From contig CM034411.1 of NCBI GenBank assembly GCA_019925095.2, forward strand, positions 1,585,001 to 1,649,000: a DNA stretch of 64,000 nucleotides. The letters run 5' to 3'. The notes under the pieces were generated by a model that saw only the letters and a program-made list of their open reading frames with translations, was not told the DNA's origin and did not search any database. Below, piece after piece: positions 11,101-25,800 of the stretch. The number at the start of each line of letters is the position of its first letter. Position 1 is the first letter of the stretch. The stretch is from Dendrolimus kikuchii. Taxonomy: Eukaryota > Arthropoda > Insecta > Lepidoptera > Lasiocampidae. A program made the translations under genes and the position numbers.

Positions 11101-14100
11101 TATATTTATAATATTAAACTAAAAATATTTGAATAATATCAATGTCATCAGATAGATAAGTGCTACCTGGGTGACTGATGTTTTCTTTCGGCACCGGCAA
11201 TCGCGTGCGAAGAGTAGCTGGTGAACGGGAGTCTCCTTTTGTCGAAGATTCAGAACTTGCATCACTTCCTAATTTGCTTAACAGCATCTAAACGATTCCA
11301 GAAATACTTATTAATAAACAAGGAATGGATTTAATACTGCATTTAAAGCTAAGAATGATAAAAAAATTCAGACATTTAATTTTTTTTTATTGCAGGAGAT
11401 CAGCAGACAGGCAGACGGCCCACTTGATGGAAAGCGGTTACCATCGCCTATGGACATATGCAACACCAAAGTTGCTACAAATGCGCTGCTGCTCTCTTAA
11501 GTGAAACTGGAACCTGGTCACTAATGCCGGAACACAACTCAAGGTTGTTATGGCGACATACTTTAGAACAGGGGTGGTAGTCATCCAGTCGGGCCAATTC
11601 CCTACCACCTGGCATACCATACACATGGCAATTATGCCGATAAGGTAATATTCGATCAAGAATAAAAGACAAAATAAACTTTTTAAATAATCAAAATTAT
11701 AAATAAAATGATAACTACAAATCAAGAAGGTGTCTTAAAATCTATGTCGGCGGGAGGCGATCCTGGCTGCTGGCCTCATTGCCACGTAGGATGGCAGTGG
11801 CAATATGTTGACCCAGATACAAACCAGCCTTTGGGTCACGCGAGACATAAATCAAACGCGTTGAGAAGTCTCGATAGAGCTGATGAATCCCAGGTCCCTA
11901 TGGCCCCAGGATCGCAATCCCGAACAATTAATATCCATGGATTTTCTAAATCTTTAAAGCCGTGATAACTAACCTGCAACTCATTCTCCTTAGCTTGCAA
12001 TGTCCTCCGGTACCTATTATTGTACTGACGTAACTCTTTCATACGTCTTTCAAGTTCAGGGCCTGGGGACCTGCATTCGTGAGTGGATGCTGGTCGTAGG
12101 GTTGCTCTAATACGACCAGACGCTGATCCTGGTTGACCATTACGACGAAGCTCCAGGAGCTGAACCAAATTTAACAGTAAAGTATGCGGAAGCAGCAAGG
12201 CATAAAACCTAATGGAACGGTAATAGAGGACATTGTACAGTGACATATTATGAGGACTAAATTAAATATTATATATAATTGGTATTAATAATTTCCATCT
12301 GCTTATTCTCGAAAAAATTTGTGAACTGATGACACTGGACTTTGGTAATGATGTTCTTTGGAAATTGGAGATAAGGTTGTAGGGTAGGAATGCCAACTAT
12401 TTAACGCGGGCGTAACGCGGGATCGAATTCTAAATACATATATGAAATGAAATCAGACCATACCAATATTAGTAACTATTTTGTGCCCGACACTTCGACG
12501 CGTTTTTGGATATGGAACTACATACATACATAACTTCACGCCAGTTCCCTTGCGGGGTAGGCACGAATAACAGAGCGCCATTTAGGCTTATTCTTACACA
12601 CCTCACTTGCTCCTTTGACATTCATAACTCTTATCATGCACGCTAGTCTGGTCTTAAGGCTCCTGACATCACCTTCTGCTAGTACACGATCAATTTGATC
12701 ATGGAAGGTGAGTCGTGGCCTTCCACGACTTCTGCATCCATCCACTTTTGCATTGTATATCTGTTTACTCATTCTTTCATCATGCATTCTTTCCTTACGT
12801 TCACCCCGACACTCTCTTTCAGACCAACTCTTTTTCTTACTTCGGTATTACGAACGTGGTCCGCGAGCGTCACTCCGCAGATTTGCGCAGTGCTCGCATC
12901 TCGACCGCGTTTACTCTACTTTCATGCTCTCTCTTCCATACCCAACTCTCGCATCCATACGTGAGCGTAGATACCAGCACCGCGTTGTGTATGGCAAGCT
13001 GGGCCGTCTAGCTGAGGTGACATGAAACTGACAACATAATTTGCGAAAATGTACATATCCCTAAAATTTTCATTGATATCCGTTGATGTTCGGCTCCTAT
13101 ATCTTGTCGACTACCGTTCATTTGCCTTGCTGTTGTTTAAAATTTGACATAAGCGCCATACAAGTAATGGCTTGGTACGCGACGATCGCAAGAGGCCAGA
13201 TGGTATGTCACTTATTACTTGGAAGATGGGACGGCCGCTTGTTTGGGACGCGACATGTGTAGACACTGTAGCGCCGTCACACCTTCCAATGACTGAGTTA
13301 GAGGCTGACAACGCTGCTTGAAAAGCTGAAGCTCTCAAACGGCTCAAATATGCAACCTTAGGAAGGGGTTACATATTTATGCCGTTTGGTGTTGAAACAT
13401 TAGGTCCGTGTCATCCATCGGCAAAGAGTTTCCTCAAAGAGATTTGCAAGAAACTCTTTGATGCCACCCGTGATCAGAAGGCTGGCTCATATTTCGCCCA
13501 ACAAATAAGCATCGCCATACAGCGCGGCAATGCAGCCAGCCTTCTGGGCACGCTCCCATCTGGCAGCGATTTGTTACACAGTCTATAATCGCTTGTACTT
13601 TATAACTTAGTTTATTTTAGTTTTTAGAAGTCGGTTAAATGTAAACTCATTTATTTTGTATACAGAAGATATACATGAGAAAAATTAAGTATAGATATAT
13701 ATAATTACCTTGGGTACAAATACGAGGCACAAAGTTCCAGTAGTACAGAATATTATGAAGATGCTAATAAGGACGAACAAGGCGTCCTTGTGATCAGCTA
13801 GGACCTAAAAATTTTCATTATTTAGAATTAACAATAATAATTCTAACTTCATAACAGTTCTCTAGAATGTTTATTTCACCTACAATAAGACCTACTACCT
13901 TACTACCTACTAACTACCTTAAATAAAATAGTAATAATGAATGTAAGAAAACACATACCAGAGCAATCGCAGCTCCCATAATGCACATAATGAGCACGTT
14001 GTACACAGAAAGGCCGATGTGCTGAGAATCATTCAAAGCTGGGATCGATACGTGACGAGTCTCCCAAGCGAGGAATGCTCCAAAAACCTAAAAGAGTAAC

Positions 14101-17100
14101 AGACCGCAATATCAGCCCATAAATGTCCCACTGCTGCGGCTCGGGCCTCCCATTATACCCCCATAATGGAATCGGTGTCATTCAATCACGGTGACAATGA
14201 ACGAATGAATGAATAGTAACTAATTAGTTCCATTCACTCACATTGACAATAAACAAATGTACAATAACCAATCGGTGTCATTCAATCACGGTGACAATGA
14301 ACGAATGAATGAATAGTAACCAATTAGTTCCATTCACTCACATTGACAATAAACAAATGTACAATAACCAATCGGTGTCATTCAATCACTGTGACAATGA
14401 ACGAATGAATGAATAGTAACTAATTAGTTCCATTCACTCACATTGACAATCAACAAATGTACAATAACCAATCGGTGTCAGTCAATCACGGTGACAATGA
14501 ATGAACGAATGAATAGTAACCAATTAGTTCCATTCGCGTTTATAATATTAGTAGGATAGGATAGGATATAGAGAAGGAGTGCAGAATGCTAATATATTTT
14601 TTTAATTATGCATAAAAAAAACATTAAAACAACAACAACAAAAAAAAAGGAAGAAAAACTTTATTTGAAGAAATTGCGACGTAATTACATTCCTTATACA
14701 TTTTTATACATAAAGCATAATTTGAGAATTTGTATGTCGCATTTTCAGCAAACAAGGTTGACACTCGGCATATTGCTGTGCCGGAATAATATCCGGCACA
14801 ACGCTGATTTTCAGTGCAAACCTTACTTTTGGCGTAAGACCAAAATGACCCAGTTTTGCTAATTAAATAATAAATAAGAATAATAATTAATAAAACTAAT
14901 TCTACTTATGTAATATATAAATAGTAAAAAAAATTACACACACTACCATGTATTTGACACACACGCATATATACTCTTTTGTTTATTGTTCAAGTCAAAT
15001 TAACAGTGTAGCCTTGGCGAAATTTGTGATTATAGAAGTGTAGTCGAGAGTTTTTGGCGGGAACTGAAAGGAGATGTTATGCTGTGCAGTTTTATTTTCT
15101 AAAAATGTGTAAAATTACTCCAAAATGAACAATAGTTGTAGGATATTGATAGTTTTTGAGTAGTAATTATGTGTTTTGTGAGAAATGTGAACTGTATAGT
15201 CAAATGTGGCCTTTTGAGTTGTCACAAGAACTCCGTTGAATGGCACCAGCTGATTACCTACAGTTCAGCTGTGCTACACATTGGCTTAAGAAAATAAAGA
15301 AACTATACTATACTATTATTTAGATTATTTATAGATTATTATTATATTGTATGTTATTTTTTATTGATTGATATAGTAGATATTGATTTTATTGATTATT
15401 ATTATTAATTTTTAATTTTAATTGTATTGATACATTCTTTGTAAAAATCACAAATCAATATTGTAATTTTAATTTTGCACGCCCAATTATGGGCCGAATG
15501 CATTGATACTGTAAAAACCGTAACATCTTTGTACATGCATTACGCAATAAATATATTCTATTCTATATTCTATTCTATTCTATTCTATATTGTAAACTAA
15601 GATCTGGCTCAAAGGCCTAGCTGCCAAGCCATAAACTTAAATAAAATAAAATAGAAGTGTAGTCTTTGACATTAATTATTATGGTCGAATTTCGAACACA
15701 GGCGACCACTAGTTTTCTGTTAATTTTCACTAAGCGATTCTCTAAAAGCGGCTGATTTGGGTTCTATTGCCTATTTATGTTTTCTTCAATAGAAATCTAG
15801 TATTATTGGCTGTCACTACAAATTCGTTACATATTTTACTACCAATTAACCCGCGAATTTCGCGCGGAACTCGTAACTTTACATTCATACTCTTCTGAAA
15901 CTTGCAAAACAAGCTGTAGTTACACGTTTTAAAATGTTGCTGTATTAACACTAAAAACAATCATTGAAATCTGTTAAGCTCTTACAGACCCATATCTCAG
16001 AACAAAATCTCAGACAGGCTAACTAATATAAATTCTAAAAGTGGTCGTATAAATATCATTTTTCACTAAAAATCGGACATTTATTTTGAAGTAAAATAGA
16101 TTTATTGTATAATATTACAACCCGCAAGAGTTAACTTGAGACGTAAGCGCGTGGCACTGACGCGTCGATGGCGCGAGCGGTAAGAAGGCGGGGGTCGGGA
16201 GGGAAGCGCGCATTCCGCTCAGGTCTCAAGTTAACTCTTGCGGATAATAGTTATAGATTACTAGAGCTTACTAGTAAAAGCCCCTTATATGCATAGATAA
16301 CCCCAATAAATATGGTCATCCGTTCCGACTGACAGTATTCATTCTCTTGGACTATCACGATATCTTCACTCGTTGGATGAGGCTGAAATAACACAATATC
16401 ATTGAAAGAAAATAAACCACAGCTACCGAATAACACGAATATAACTTTGCTACAAATGTGCTGCTGCTCTCTTAGCACTTAGGGAGACGGGAACCTGGTC
16501 ACTAATACCGGAACACAACTCAAAGTTGTTATGGCGGCATACTCTAGACCAGGGGTGGTAGCCATTAACTCGGGCAAATGCCCTACCACCTGGCTGTGGG
16601 TTGTTTAGTCGCCCCTTACGACAGGCCGCTAGGCCGCAGGAAATTGTATTCTTTCTCCGTCCCTGCACGGATAAATTGATGAAGTAATTAATTGATTTAA
16701 ATTTGAAGTAAGTAATTGATGAAGTAAACGGATTCTGGGAATATAGCGCTGGTGTAACAGTTTGAAGTCCGTCAAGTATCCTAAGCTTGACGGGTCTTAA
16801 AAGTGGACTGGCCTTTTGGGCCAGTCGTGGGACGTTTTTGGCACAATACTATGTTTTAAAACTTAAAACGCAGAAAGATATCGCATTTTTCGATTGCTAT
16901 TTATAAAATACTAGCTTCTGCTCGCCACTTCGTCCGCGTGGAATAGTTAAAAATAAACCCCGATTTGAAACGTTCTCCATTGGTGCTCCGCTCCTATTGG
17001 CTTTAGCGTGATGATATAGAGCTTATAACCTTCTTCGATAAATAGGCTATCAAACATTGAAATTTTTTTTTAAATCAGACCAGTAGTTCCTCAGATTAAC

Positions 17101-20100
17101 GCGTTCAAACAAACAAATTCTTCAGCTTTATATATTAGTACATACATACATACATACATAACTTCACGCCAGTTCCCTTGCGGGGTAGGCACGAACAACA
17201 GAGCGCCATTTAGGTCCATTCTTACACACCTCACTTGCTTCTTTGACATTCATAACTCTTGTCATGCACACTCGTTTGTTCTTAAGGCTCCTGACATCAT
17301 CATCATCATATTTATATATTAGTACTTGATCTTAACGGTGATATTATAATATTCGAATCTTACATAAGGATCCATTTGTTTCGTAGCCCTGTAGAATGGG
17401 TCAGATATTTGCCACGTCGTCATAATGGCCAAATCAATGCAAAGTAATACACCAACCACCATAAAGAGCTGATAATCTTTTATGACCTGGAAAGTGAGAA
17501 AATAAATTTTAAAACAGGATAATCATCATCTAAGGAATTAATACAGCATTTTTTTTAATTTGTACGAATTATTCCTATTTTTATATGTCATAGTTATTTT
17601 TCTCAGAAATTACTGAATTTATGCAGAAAATTTACAGGTATATCTTCTGATAAGCCGCTACTCAGTGATATAATAAACTATACAATGATTAAAGATTAAG
17701 TATGACTGCGATACATGTAACCGAGGATTGTTTTTTTTTCATCATATGGGGTTCATTAGTCAGAACTAGAAAAATGAAAACCAAAATGCTCATAATAGTT
17801 TTATTTTAATTCAATAATTGACGAGATATTAGCTCCCAAAATTATAAAAATTGACCCTCTCTTCCTCCAAAACCTTCGAACTCCGAAGTGGAAAATCTTA
17901 AAAGATCAAGGTGTATGGTAGTGATGGTGTTTTAAAATTACTTTCAGCAAAAATTTATCCGAAGTAAGATCCATTGGGCAGTTTTTGAGATATAAAACAG
18001 AGGACATTGGTTGCTTCTATGAAAGGCTTCACTGTGCTTGAAACTCCAGGCCCCAGTCAGACTTCTTATGTGGACGCGTAGAATGCTTTACAGTCCTCAC
18101 CTTCTTGTTAAGTTTGACATCAGTGAAAATTGAATGAACGCGCCAGGTCTTGGAGAACATAGCACCGAATGCCAAGCTGAACCCTGCCATAAGTAACCAC
18201 GCTCTGGCCGTGCAGATATACGGGAACGCCGCTGCGATTTCAAATAACACGATATAACAAGCAAAAAAATATCTGACTTAGAATTTCTAATAGAAACTGT
18301 GAAATTGTATGACTTCATTAGTGAGTAATTTTCAATATTATAATTTATGAAAGCATGCAACAAGTCCTGTAGACTATTTAAAGCGTTTCAGTTTTTTAAT
18401 ATATGTTACAGCCAAAGTAATAAATCCGGATATTACATATATTATCTAGCCATTATTTATAATGTCTACTCAATTTAGATAAAGTGATAATTGACACAGA
18501 ATTAATCACATTAACTAGCAATTTTATATAATATCTTCGAAGACTTGGATAATGTAATAAAACAAGTAGGTATAGGTAAAGATTATAAAATTATATTTCA
18601 ATTTGCCTAAGAATTAAAATAACATTGTCATAGATAATAATTCTACGTTAATTAACATTGTTATAAAGTTATTTAACTTTAATTTATAAAGTAAATTTAA
18701 AGCTCACTAGCCATAAAACAAAATTTAAAAAAAAAACAGAGATCAATACAAGTATTTGGTATCACTCTTTAAAGACTACAATAATAAAATATTTAAAATG
18801 AACTGACATGAATTAACTGGGTCATAATTATTATTTATTCTTACAAGCGGGATGAAGAGCGGGAGGGGTAACAAGTCAGTTAGACCGTATTTATTATCTT
18901 GGCTAACTTTGACCCGCTATTATGAATAATATCCGGATAAAGTGATTAATTTATCATATTGTCTAGACAATTTTGCTATTATATATAATGACCAGTCATT
19001 ATGTATAATAGCTATTTAATCATTATGACTGTAACATATATACAAAGTAAAAATCAGATTTATTAGGTGTATTTACAATTATGCAGTATTTGAACGTTGA
19101 ATACCATTAGGTTGTTAAGGCTTTTATTTATATGAAATTAAGTGATAAAATTAAAAATATTTTTGCAGCTAAATAAAATGTTATAATGTTGAATTTAATC
19201 GAATAATAATTTTAGATTACAGACTATGCATTAAACATTCCTGAAAGTAAAGCTGATGCTGCCAAAAAAAATAAAGTACTTGTTATAAGCGTTGAGTTAA
19301 TAAACCATGCACAAAGAAAAAAGTTAATTTAGCTGCTTTAAAAATGTTTCCGCCCTTTAGTATCGAAGATTGTTATTTATTCCTGTAATTGGTAATATTT
19401 TGCTAGAAGTGTTTTATGGATTATGGGGATAAATTATACTAAGAACTTTTATATGTTTATTAGGGTGGCGTAAAAACATCGATTTTTTTTTTGAGTCTCG
19501 AGTGAAAAAATGTTAGTTATTGATGTTTTAAGACCTCTCTCCAAAGAACAGCACAAAAAAACTTTCTAAGATTTCACAAATCGCCAAAAATTGATTAATT
19601 TATATTCAAATTTCGATCTGAAACTGTCAGAAACTTATTATTTTTTGGTCTATAAAATTATACCGTAACGAGAAAAAAAATCAGCTATTGGCGATTTTTG
19701 AAATCTTAAAAAATTTGGCCCGACCTCTTAAATTTTTTTTGAGCTATCCTTTGGAGAGGGTTCTTAAAACATCAAAAACTAAATTTTTATCACTCGAGAC
19801 ATAAAAAAAATAGTCGTTTTTTTTGCGCCACCCTAATGTCTATATTTTATTTATGTTTAAGTGAAAACATTACAAGTAATTCATTCTAGACGACGAAGTT
19901 TTCTGCTATGGTCACGGCCTTTACAACCCAACCATCTTATTTGATCTAAATTATTTTATCACAAGACTCTGCTAACATCTGTTTGACTTTGGTCCGTCTT
20001 CCAACGTTAACTTTGCTTACAAATTATACGTTTCACGAAAGTATGATAATAATATTATTTTACCTTAAAATCATTGGAATTGTCATAAATTGTTAAGATC

Positions 20101-23100
20101 AACATGGATCACGTTTGAAGAACGTTGCTTAATTATATTATGAATATTAACTTTAGAATCACATTAATAAATACCACATTTATCATCGTTTAAGCTTACT
20201 ACTATTATAGCTAACATAAGAGTAAAATTTTAGAGTAATAAGATATGGAACTTTAGAATAGTTCAAAGCGCATAAAATTAAGCCATGATGCACAGTGAAA
20301 ATCACCACATACCACGATCAGACATAAGCATCGCGGATGATGACAAACGAACAAAAACCAAAACTTGGAAACATGCCGACGAGTCGTCCGACCTAGAAAA
20401 TGGCCTAGGTCTTTCTCAGATAGAATTGGATTTGCCAAATAAGCTAGCAAAAGGTTGCATTCAAGATAAACGTCTTGTAAGGTGCCAGTTTCTATTGGAC
20501 TCTACAAAACATACATTAATGAACAAAGGAAAGTATTTAATTAATTAAATAAGAACCTCATCAATTTTAAAAATTTTGTACCTTATACCTTTTGTAACTG
20601 TTGATTTACTAATAAGAAATCTATTACAGAACGGATAAATTAATTGATTGTTTGATATAAAATTTGAATTTGAAATTTACAGACTACTGTTGGATTCATT
20701 GTCATTATTAGGTACTTCTACAAAACAGTTTAAACATTTTGCCAGCTTATACAAAGGCAGCCATGAACAAGGATAAGTTCCCAAAATTTGGTTGACAGGA
20801 TCCACATTGCCCAGGGTAGAAGCTGAAGCTTTGGGGGGGAGAAGCTCCTTTACCTCCTCGCGGTGTGTCCTGAGAAAGACCTAAGGATCAATGACAATGA
20901 TGAGATCATATGGTTTAGCGATGCCGATGGTGTGCTCGCGTCATGCTCTTGTGCTAATAATTTTCTCCATTTTAGACTTGGTTTTAAATGGTCGTTGAGC
21001 TAAATTCATCCAGACCCTTAATGTTTCAAAATTTAAAACGTTCTTAAACGACATCTCTCCTATTATATTAATGTACTCTATGACCACATGGCAGTAATAT
21101 TATTTTTCGAAAGTTGAAGTAACGATTAAAAATTAGACTACTTCTCATATTCTTATACCAAACCCTTCGTTTGCTGAAAAGTCTTTAATATCAGGTACAG
21201 TTAAATAAGTTAATGAGGCAAAAATTATATTTGATTATACGTTTAAGGCAATAGAAGAAGGAACGAGAATCGAAGAATGGATAACTTTAGCTCACGCCCT
21301 TAATTTTTATATTTTAACGGTCTTTAATGACTCAAGCTTAGAGATTTAGAAAGCGTAAAAAGTCAAGAGATCCCAAAAGCGGTTAAACATAAAGCTGGAT
21401 CTGAAAATATTTGGAAGAATTTTAAAAGTATTATGAATATTATTATTTATGTCCTTTGAGATTATGATAAGGAAATCTAAATGAATTCTACTATGATCTG
21501 AAGTTGTGGTAGCATCTTCATTTTTGTCTATTAGTGGTCAGTTTATACTTTCATCTGTAGAATAGTTGATAACGAAATTCTTCGATTGGATTACCAATTT
21601 ACCACTGTCATGAGTGTCTTTATATCATTCTGAAAAATCTATATTATCTAAAACTGTCAGTATTAGCAGAAATTTAGTAGCAGCATTTCATTAAATATCC
21701 ACATACCGATGCTGCTAAGGCTGGAATCCAAGCCGAGGAAAATAACACTCAGGTACGTCAACATACATCCAACGATGATCAAATTGTTCAAGTGTGGAGA
21801 CGACATTTTTATGTACCTTAACAAGAAATCATACAATATTGAGCAAATTATTATCTGTAAGACGGAGGTAAAGAGGTATATTGATAGAATTAAGTGCAAA
21901 ATCTTGACTACTACTTATGTGTCAGTAATCTTCTACCTTCAAAAACAAACATTTTATTATTTATACAGAGTAATGTTTTTTTTTAATTACATATAATCGA
22001 ATACAATGCAAGAAAACTTAACTTATTTGTATTGTATTCTACTCATAGTCCCTCAAGACTATAAGTAGAATACTGAGTTTAGATCACCGTCTTCTATGGG
22101 TAAGGTGCGCAGAAGGCTGGCTACGTTTCCTCGCTGGATCGCCATACTGATCCGTTGGCCGAGGCAAGCACCAGCCCTCTGATCACCTGAAGAGTCAATG
22201 AGTCGTTTCGATAAATTTTGGTAGAGGCTCATGGCCTCAGGACCCACGGTCCAAGCGTCTCGACAGCAAACGGCACAAACATATAACTCTCACTGAGGGT
22301 TGCATATTTGGGCCGCTTGAGTGATTCGGCTGTTTCCGCCGCTGAACCGGCTGATCTAGACGCGTTTGGTAAATGAGATGCGGCCAACGTGTCTACGCAA
22401 GTCGCATCCCACACCAATCTTCAAAAATATAATAAATCTGTTGGGGGTGTTGAGTCAGTACCTACAATGAAATTAAAAATGAGAAAAAATCTCATGATCC
22501 TGATTACACCCCTTCATCAGGATCAGCAGATTTCGAATATGTAATTTTGAGAATTTTTGTCTATCGCTCTGTTAGAGCACCAAGTGATATTGAAACTTGA
22601 CACTAGCTTATATTCTAGTTTAACACTTGAATACTTTTATCTCGATTAATGACGATAAATAGCTAAATAGATGGCGCTAAAATGACGTTTTTTGGTAGTG
22701 TTTTTGAAATTCACGACGAAATTACCATGGCAGTGCTAATACTTTTATATGTGACTAGCACTTTTATAATAATAATATTTGATAAATGATTCGCCTGGCT
22801 TAAATTTAGGGCTTACCATGTAGGTGCCTAGTTTTTAGATTTTTCTGTACATACATACATACATACATAACTTCACGCCAGTTCCCTTGCGGGGCAGGCA
22901 CGAACAACAGAGTGCCATTTAGGCTTATTCTTACACACCTCACTTGCCTCTTTGACATTCATAACTCTTGTCATGCAAGCTCGTCTGTTCTTAAGGCTCC
23001 TGACATCACCTTCTGCTAGTACACGATCAATTTGATCATGGAAGGTGTGTCGTGGCCTCCCACGACTTCTGCATCCATCCACTTTTGCATTGTATATCTG

Positions 23101-25571
23101 TTTAGTCATTCTTTCATCATGCATTCTTTCCACATGCCCGAACCACCGGAGCATTCCTTTCCTTACCTTCACCCCGACACTCTCTTTCAGACCAACTCTC
23201 TTTCTTACTTCGGTATTACGAAGATTTAGATTTAGATTTTTCTGTAAATACTATATATACTTTTTTTCTTAACAAAGATGTACCTTTGATTGCGGTAGTG
23301 TATATTCATTGCCAAAAATCCTGTAGCCAATAATATTCCGAGGACAGAGCAAGATACCAGAATGGTGTAAATTGTTATGTTGACTTGAGTATGCTCAATC
23401 AAACGGAGGGTTCTATCTTTCGGCGGGTTCCTGGAACCAAAACATTAAGGAACAGAGACTGTCGATAGAAAACTTTAAGAGATTTTTAGTATGTGATATA
23501 ACCCAGGTTTTAATATAGTCCTGAATGAATAATGCAATACTTAAATATCTATAGATGAACTTACACTTTTTATAATTAAGTGCTAAACCAAGCCCCGTTT
23601 GTATTATTAATAAAAAAAATAATGAAAACCATGAAGTCATTAGTTTTAAGACTTGCAGAAAAAATTTAGGTAATTCTAGAGCAAAAAGACAAGGACAGAT
23701 ACATTTCAGAAAGAGATAGCTTGGAAGATGAACAAAAGAATAACGAAATGAAAATCGATGTTCTAGAACGGACGATTCAAAAAGGAATAGACGGCGATAG
23801 ATAGATAGATGTTTAAAAGGAATATAAAGTAAATAAAAGAACAACGAAAAGAAAATCGAAATTATGGGTTCCAGAAGATTCTACTGGGTATATAAGTAGC
23901 ACGAGACGCACCGGTCGAAGAGTTCAGTGGGAGGACAGGACAACGATGAACAACGAAAGTGGAGTGCAGTGGGAGACAGCGAAGCGACAAGTACGATATG
24001 AGAGAATCGGAAGAGAAGTTTAGTAGAAAACAGTGACCAGTTTAGTGACGGTGGAGCTTAGTGTAGTTTAAGAGGAAACCCTGAAGTGAGCTACGCGCGG
24101 TACATTGGGGCGTGAGCACCACAGTAGCAAGAGGTGGTCTACCAATCGTCGTTAGTTGTGCATGAAGAGGCAACCCTACAAGAAAGAATCACGTGCGTCT
24201 GTGTAAGTCAACAAAAGCGTTTAGTTGAAGAAACTGGTGTTTCCTTCCAATCTTAAATGCGTACCCCGCGCGTACGTAACATTATGATTATAAAACACAT
24301 ACTTCCCAATCCACTGGAATGGCTCCCCACTGGTAAGGTCCAAATGATCCCTCTCGGCACAGTACTCGCCCACCTTCACCTCTCCAACAGGTTCGCCTTG
24401 GAATTGCTTCAAGAGAATCGAAGCTTTGCGCTCGTTGTCATAAAAGCGCACTGGACCCTGAGCCATAAAAATACAAGAACTTAAAAATAATGTGAAAAGT
24501 CATAACGACAAATTAAGGCAAGAAGACCATTCACTGCTTTATCTAATGAAGCAAATGTATACACTGCATAAAATACCAAAGTAGACAGTTGGGCTACCAT
24601 CTTGAAGGAGAATCGAGATTACCGAAGTGTAAAATCTAATATTTTCTTAAGTTTTCGTGGCTTATATACATAATAAAACTACGGTGTAACGGTTTTAAGC
24701 GCGGTAATTTATTTGATTTTTGTTATTCCGACGTTTCGGCCACTTTTCAGTGGCCGTGATCACGGAAGACAAAGATGTTTTCAGCGCTCTGCGCTGAAGA
24801 GTTTCTTGCGCCGCTTCTTCTCTTCAAGCCATAACATGTTGCGAAGCGGTGGTAAATTAGATTAGGCTCCCATACAGTAAATAATAACCATAAATATAAT
24901 TAAAATGCACAAGTTGGCGGTGGGCCAAATAAAACTTTAACAATCCGTGAGTCTTCCGTGATCACGGCCACCGAAAAATGGCTGAAACTTCGGAATAACA
25001 AAAATCAAATGAATTACCGCTCTTAAAACCGTTAAAACGTAGTTTTATTGTGTAAAATCTACTTGACCAAGCGTGGTGCACATCTTTTATTTTGACAAAA
25101 ATTGTGGACCGCGCTTTGAGACATTTGTGAATTAACCTTTTCAAGACTATAGTAATCTCACCAAACTAAATTTCACAAAGGGGAAGCGAAGGATAATTAA
25201 TTTTATGGTTCAGAAACTTTTCCCATTAGTTGTAATTCATACTAGCCTTATCACAAACTTCTTGATTGATTCTGGAATCTATATCCTAACTATAGTTTTC
25301 GTCATCAGCATCAAAATATTACTTATTACCTATTTCTCCTCTTTGTCTCGTTGTTTCCCATTTATAATGGAGAAACTTTCAATAACGACTTGTACTTACG
25401 ACTGTAATATCATTGAAAAAGTAAAAAACTGCGCAAGTTACCTATAATGCATATTGAAAAGCATATTATTCAGTTGACGATTATTTTTGTGCTTAAATAA
25501 TAATATAATTATATAAAAATGCCTTCCTAGTGACATATTTTTGTAAAATTAATGTGTATTATAAATTAGAT

Positions 25572-25606
<35 letters not shown>

Positions 25607-25739
25607 GCATGACAAGAGTTATGAATGTCAAAGAAGCAAGTGAGGTGTGTAAGAATAAGCCTAAATGGCGCTCTGTTTATCGTGCCTACCCCGCAAGGGT
25701 ACTGGCGTGAAGTTATGTATGTATATGTATGTATGTATG

Positions 25740-25800
<61 letters not shown>

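Noticed and set aside
14171..14540. CRISPR-like array
   Set aside because: Repeats are contiguous, with no unique spacers, in a eukaryotic intron inside a Helitron.
20285..20548. 87-residue ORF as a small gene
   Set aside because: No domain, no splice or promoter context, in a receptor intron; length is within chance.
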